A stretch of 64,000 nucleotides of DNA, from positions 362,281-426,280 of the forward strand of contig NZ_BFCB01000004.1 of assembly GCF_003569045.1 (NCBI RefSeq), written 5' to 3'. Origin of the DNA: Aggregatilinea lenta (lineage in GTDB: Bacteria; Chloroflexota; Anaerolineae; Aggregatilineales; Aggregatilineaceae). The notes beneath the pieces are model-generated. The model was not told where the DNA came from. It saw nothing but the letters and a program-made list of their open reading frames with translations, and ran no database searches. Of the stretch, positions 61,975 to 64,000 are shown one piece after another (positions within the stretch are counted from its first letter, which is position 1; the number at the start of each line of letters is the position of its first letter). A program made the position numbers and the translations under genes.

Positions 61975-62036
61975 TACCGTTGTGCTCCTTCAAGGGGATC
62001 CAATGACAAAAACAGGGGGAAACGCGCTCTACAAAC

Positions 62037-62073
62037 AACAGCGCCTTTCCCAACGGTTGAGAAAGGCGCTGTT
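62037..62073 (-). terminator. Riboswitch-associated terminator hairpin
   Basis: AACAGCGCCTTTC (62037-62049) and GAAAGGCGCTGTT (62061-62073) form a perfect 13-bp stem with an 11-base loop on the minus strand, followed by GTTTGTAG. It lies between the riboswitch and the secreted barrel gene and starts right at the stop codon of the mini-ORF (62074). This is the place where a riboswitch terminator is expected. Confidence 0.7.
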
Positions 62074-62094
62074 CTAAGTCGCAGCGAACAGCAT
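62074..62094 (-). CDS. Mini-ORF (6 residues) between riboswitch and terminator
   Basis: ATG CTG TTC GCT GCG ACT TAG encodes MLFAAT. GGAGG (62101-62105) lies 6 bases before the ATG, a spacing that would give good initiation. The stop codon abuts the terminator stem. It may be a spurious ORF or a short upstream ORF that lets ribosomes influence the hairpin. No homology can be expected from such a short peptide. Confidence 0.4.
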   Translation of the reverse strand: MLFAAT

Positions 62095-62136
62095 GAGTCA
62101 CCTCCGATCCGCGAGAGATGCGTACTTTATATTTCC

Positions 62137-62258
62137 GTCCAGGCGGGTAGTCTGGCTTTGCGGGCAATAAGCGCCCACACTACAGCTGCGGGTCAGCGCC
62201 GGACTCGGACCGGCTTCCCCCATTTTGACCAGCGCTTCCGGGCGTTGGTCACCTGGAC
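62137..62258 (-). ncRNA. Cobalamin riboswitch
   Basis: On the minus strand the closing stem GTCCAGGTG (62250-62258) / CGCCTGGAC (62137-62145) encloses AAAATGGGGGAAG and the conserved core GTCCGAGTCCGGCGCTGACC then CGCAGCTGTA, matching the usual AATCCGGCGCTGCCCCGCAACTGTA. The B12 box is AGCCAGACTACCCGCC (62142-62157). A GACCA/TGGTC arm is also visible near the 5' end. It sits just downstream of a promoter at 62283-62311 and upstream of a hairpin, so it very probably controls the secreted protein gene by attenuation. Confidence 0.93.
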
Positions 62259-62282
62259 TTCCATAATTGTAAGGTCGGGCGA

Positions 62283-62311
62283 AGTATAGCGCGTGCGGCG
62301 CGCGGTGACAA
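62283..62311 (-). promoter_or_regulatory. Predicted promoter of the cobalamin riboswitch
   Basis: On the minus strand TTGTCA (62306-62311), a 17-base spacer and TATACT (62283-62288) match the consensus in 5 of 6 positions at each box. It lies directly after the acpS stop, starting transcription near 62276, 18 bases before the riboswitch closing stem. Confidence 0.7.
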
Positions 62312-62701
62312 TTACTCGGCGGGGTCGGGCACAGCGCCGTCACCCATCGCAACGACGAACGCAATCGCGTGATCCTGCGTGTGGCTGAGGCTGATCTGCC
62401 ACTCGTTCAGCCCCAGTTCCTGCGCCAGTACCGAGGCAGCCGCGTGCAAGCACAGACTCGGTGCACCCCGTGCATCCAACCGCACCTCGATGTCTATCCA
62501 GCGCACGTCGCCGATGCCCGTGCCCAGCGCCTTCGCTACCGCTTCCTTGGCCGCGATACGCGCCGCCAGCCGGGTTGGAAGGTCCTTGCACTGCTCGCGC
62601 TCGGCAGGCGTGAAGAAGCGCGTGAAGAAGCGCTCGCCGTAACGCGCCCTGACGCGCTCGATGCGCTCGACTTCGATCAGGTCTACGCCTACGCGCAGCA
62701 T
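62312..62701 (-). CDS. acpS: Holo-[acyl-carrier-protein] synthase
   Basis: 129 residues, normal AcpS length. It transfers 4'-phosphopantetheine from CoA to the carrier protein. The metal site is VGVDLIEVERI (Asp7) and the second acidic residue is in RIAAKEAVAKALGTG (Glu53). HTQDHAIAFVVA near the end is the family pattern. Its ATG overlaps the TGA of the upstream M16 gene by one base, so the two are coupled. Confidence 0.95.
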   Translation of the reverse strand: MLRVGVDLIEVERIERVRARYGERFFTRFFTPAEREQCKDLPTRLAARIAAKEAVAKALGTGIGDVRWIDIEVRLDARGAPSLCLHAAASVLAQELGLNEWQISLSHTQDHAIAFVVAMGDGAVPDPAE

Positions 62702-64000
62702 CAGACCTCCGCCTCCGCCGCACCCGGCGCATCGGTCAGTTCCGGCCCTGCGATTGCCAGCGCGTATACGTCCGGGTCGAGGTAATGCTGTGCAGCGGCG
62801 AGGGCCGCTTCCGGTGTCACGGCGGACACGAGCGTCGGGTAGCGACGCAGGTAATCCAGCCCCAGCCCATAGCGCTCCATCGACAGGATCGACCCGGCCA
62901 CGCCCTCGTTCGTTTCGAGCTGAAGTGGCAGCCGTCCGATGAAGTTCGCCTTCACGTCGGCCAGCTCAACCTCCCCCACCGGCTCGCTGACGATGCGCCG
63001 GATCTCGCCGCGAATGGCGTCCAGCGCGCGCTCGACGTTGGCGGGATTCACCCCGGCGATCACACGCCACGGTCCCGGCCCCATGCCGCCGTCGACACGG
63101 CTGTAACTGTAATACGCCAGCCCGCGCTTCTCGCGGACTTCTGCGCCGATGCGCCCGTACATGCCGAACACGCCCAGCACGGCGTTCGCCAGCGTCGCAG
63201 CCTGCCAGTCCTCCGCGCGCCGCGACGGCCCCGGCACGCCCAGCACCAGATCGACCTGGCTCTTGCCCGGCAGTGCGACCATTTGCGTGCGCGTGCTGTC
63301 CAGCGCCACGCCGTCCGGCGACAACGGCAGATCCGGTTGATCGGGCGCCGACCAGTCCGCAAAGCACTGCTCCATGAGCGAAATGACGCGCTCCGCAGTC
63401 ACCGCACCGACGACGATTACGAGCATGCCGCGCGGCCCGTAGTGTCTGGCGTGGAACGCCGCCAACTGCTCGCGAAGCAGCGCCGCCAGCGTGTCGAGGC
63501 GGCCTTCCGGCAGGCGGCTGTACGGGTGCGAGGGCGGATATGCCAGCTCGCGGAAGGTACGACCCGCCATGTAGCGCGTGTCCTGCTCGCGGATCTTGAA
63601 CCCGGTGACGAGCTGGCCGCGCAACCGCTCGACCTGCTCCGCCGGGAACGCAGGGTGCCGCAGCGCGTCCGACAGCAGATCCAGCAGCATGGGCAGGTCT
63701 TCGGCCAGCCCCTTGCCCGAAAACCCGACCGTGTGCAATCCGGCGCTGATCGACAGGCTTGCGCCGTTGCTTTCCAGCGTCTCGTGGATCGCGGCGAAGT
63801 CACGCGTTTCCGTGCCGCGCAGCAGGGACGCTGCCGTGAACGCCGCGAGGCCCTCGCTGCCCGCCGGATCGAACACTGCGCCCGCGTTCAGCGACCCGGC
63901 CATCACCACCGAACGCGCGTTGAAGTTTTCGCGCACGAGCACCACGATGCCGTTCGGCAGTTCGCGGCGTACGATGTCGTCCGGGCCGGGCAAGGATTCA
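62701..64000 (-). CDS. M16 peptidase family, non-catalytic type (5' end beyond the window)
   Basis: More than 430 residues. It begins within the window frame at residues PGPDDIVRRELPNGIVVLVREN, which looks like the normal start of an M16 N-domain, but the frame is open to the right edge. The expected HxxEH zinc motif is replaced by GLAAFTAASLLRGT, so zinc is not bound. The second domain keeps the R/Y pair in GAEVREKRGLAYYSYS. From family knowledge (M16B heterodimers) this is the non-catalytic partner of a catalytic subunit, probably just upstream outside the window. Its stop overlaps acpS. Confidence 0.85.
   Translation of the reverse strand, partial: ESLPGPDDIVRRELPNGIVVLVRENFNARSVVMAGSLNAGAVFDPAGSEGLAAFTAASLLRGTETRDFAAIHETLESNGASLSISAGLHTVGFSGKGLAEDLPMLLDLLSDALRHPAFPAEQVERLRGQLVTGFKIREQDTRYMAGRTFRELAYPPSHPYSRLPEGRLDTLAALLREQLAAFHARHYGPRGMLVIVVGAVTAERVISLMEQCFADWSAPDQPDLPLSPDGVALDSTRTQMVALPGKSQVDLVLGVPGPSRRAEDWQAATLANAVLGVFGMYGRIGAEVREKRGLAYYSYSRVDGGMGPGPWRVIAGVNPANVERALDAIRGEIRRIVSEPVGEVELADVKANFIGRLPLQLETNEGVAGSILSMERYGLGLDYLRRYPTLVSAVTPEAALAAAQHYLDPDVYALAIAGPELTDAPGAAEAEV

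Noticed and set aside
1-64000. tRNA, rRNA, tmRNA or CRISPR
   Set aside because: I found no cloverleaf with a T-loop, no rRNA core segment and no direct repeats at regular spacing. A dedicated covariance search could still find a divergent small RNA.

Overview
The window is a GC-rich bacterial chromosome segment with about 50 protein genes packed tightly on both strands, and no rRNA, tRNA, CRISPR array, phage or insertion sequence that I can recognise. The most likely host is a Chloroflexota bacterium (Anaerolineae-like). This is an inference from three things: the adjacent MSMEG_4193-type phosphatase / DUF3090 / SCO1664 trio (known mainly from Actinobacteria and Chloroflexi), the very acidic TPR proteins, and the lipoproteins with Thr/Pro-rich linkers after the lipidated Cys.

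Layout. 1-4000: end of an unidentified gene, a small hypothetical, a histidine kinase with a decayed ATPase domain, and the conserved trio. 4000-15900: a membrane TPR protein, thpR, rsfS (apparent CTG start), then a minus-strand run of HDAC-like deacetylase, two giant acidic TPR proteins full of Trp-Leu motifs, and ndk. 15900-19250: the membrane pyrophosphatase hppA, preceded by a striking leader with a near-consensus promoter, a perfect Shine-Dalgarno, a 19-residue ORF, a 13-bp inverted repeat and an intrinsic terminator. 19250-24260: a membrane-anchored protein, pth and mfd. 24260-32320: a minus-strand block folC-lon-AlbA_2 regulator-PD40 lipoprotein-degV, with repeat-rich ends. 32570-38080: cell-surface Ig-like protein, substrate-binding-type lipoprotein, two glycosyltransferases and a nucleotidyltransferase-like protein.

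38100-47800 holds hpf, comF and a Tad/Flp pilus export block (tadC, tadB, cpaF, cpaE with a receiver domain, cpaB), preceded by a two-component pair. 47900-54500 holds three multi-pass GT-C-like membrane proteins and a universal-stress/DUF389 fusion. 54600-60900 holds a putative zincin, a P-type ATPase, a small acidic protein, an MFS exporter and threonine dehydrogenase. 61000-64000 holds a secreted prenyltransferase-repeat (alpha/alpha barrel) protein behind a clear cobalamin riboswitch, then acpS and a non-catalytic M16 peptidase subunit cut by the window end.

The two most interesting systems are the cobalamin-riboswitch-controlled secreted barrel protein, which resembles the alpha/alpha-barrel half of animal intrinsic factor/transcobalamin, and the peptide-encoding leader upstream of hppA. 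Both combine a promoter, a strong Shine-Dalgarno, a tiny ORF and a hairpin at its stop codon. The paired acidic Trp-Leu motif proteins at 8293-14737 are a third candidate for undescribed biology.
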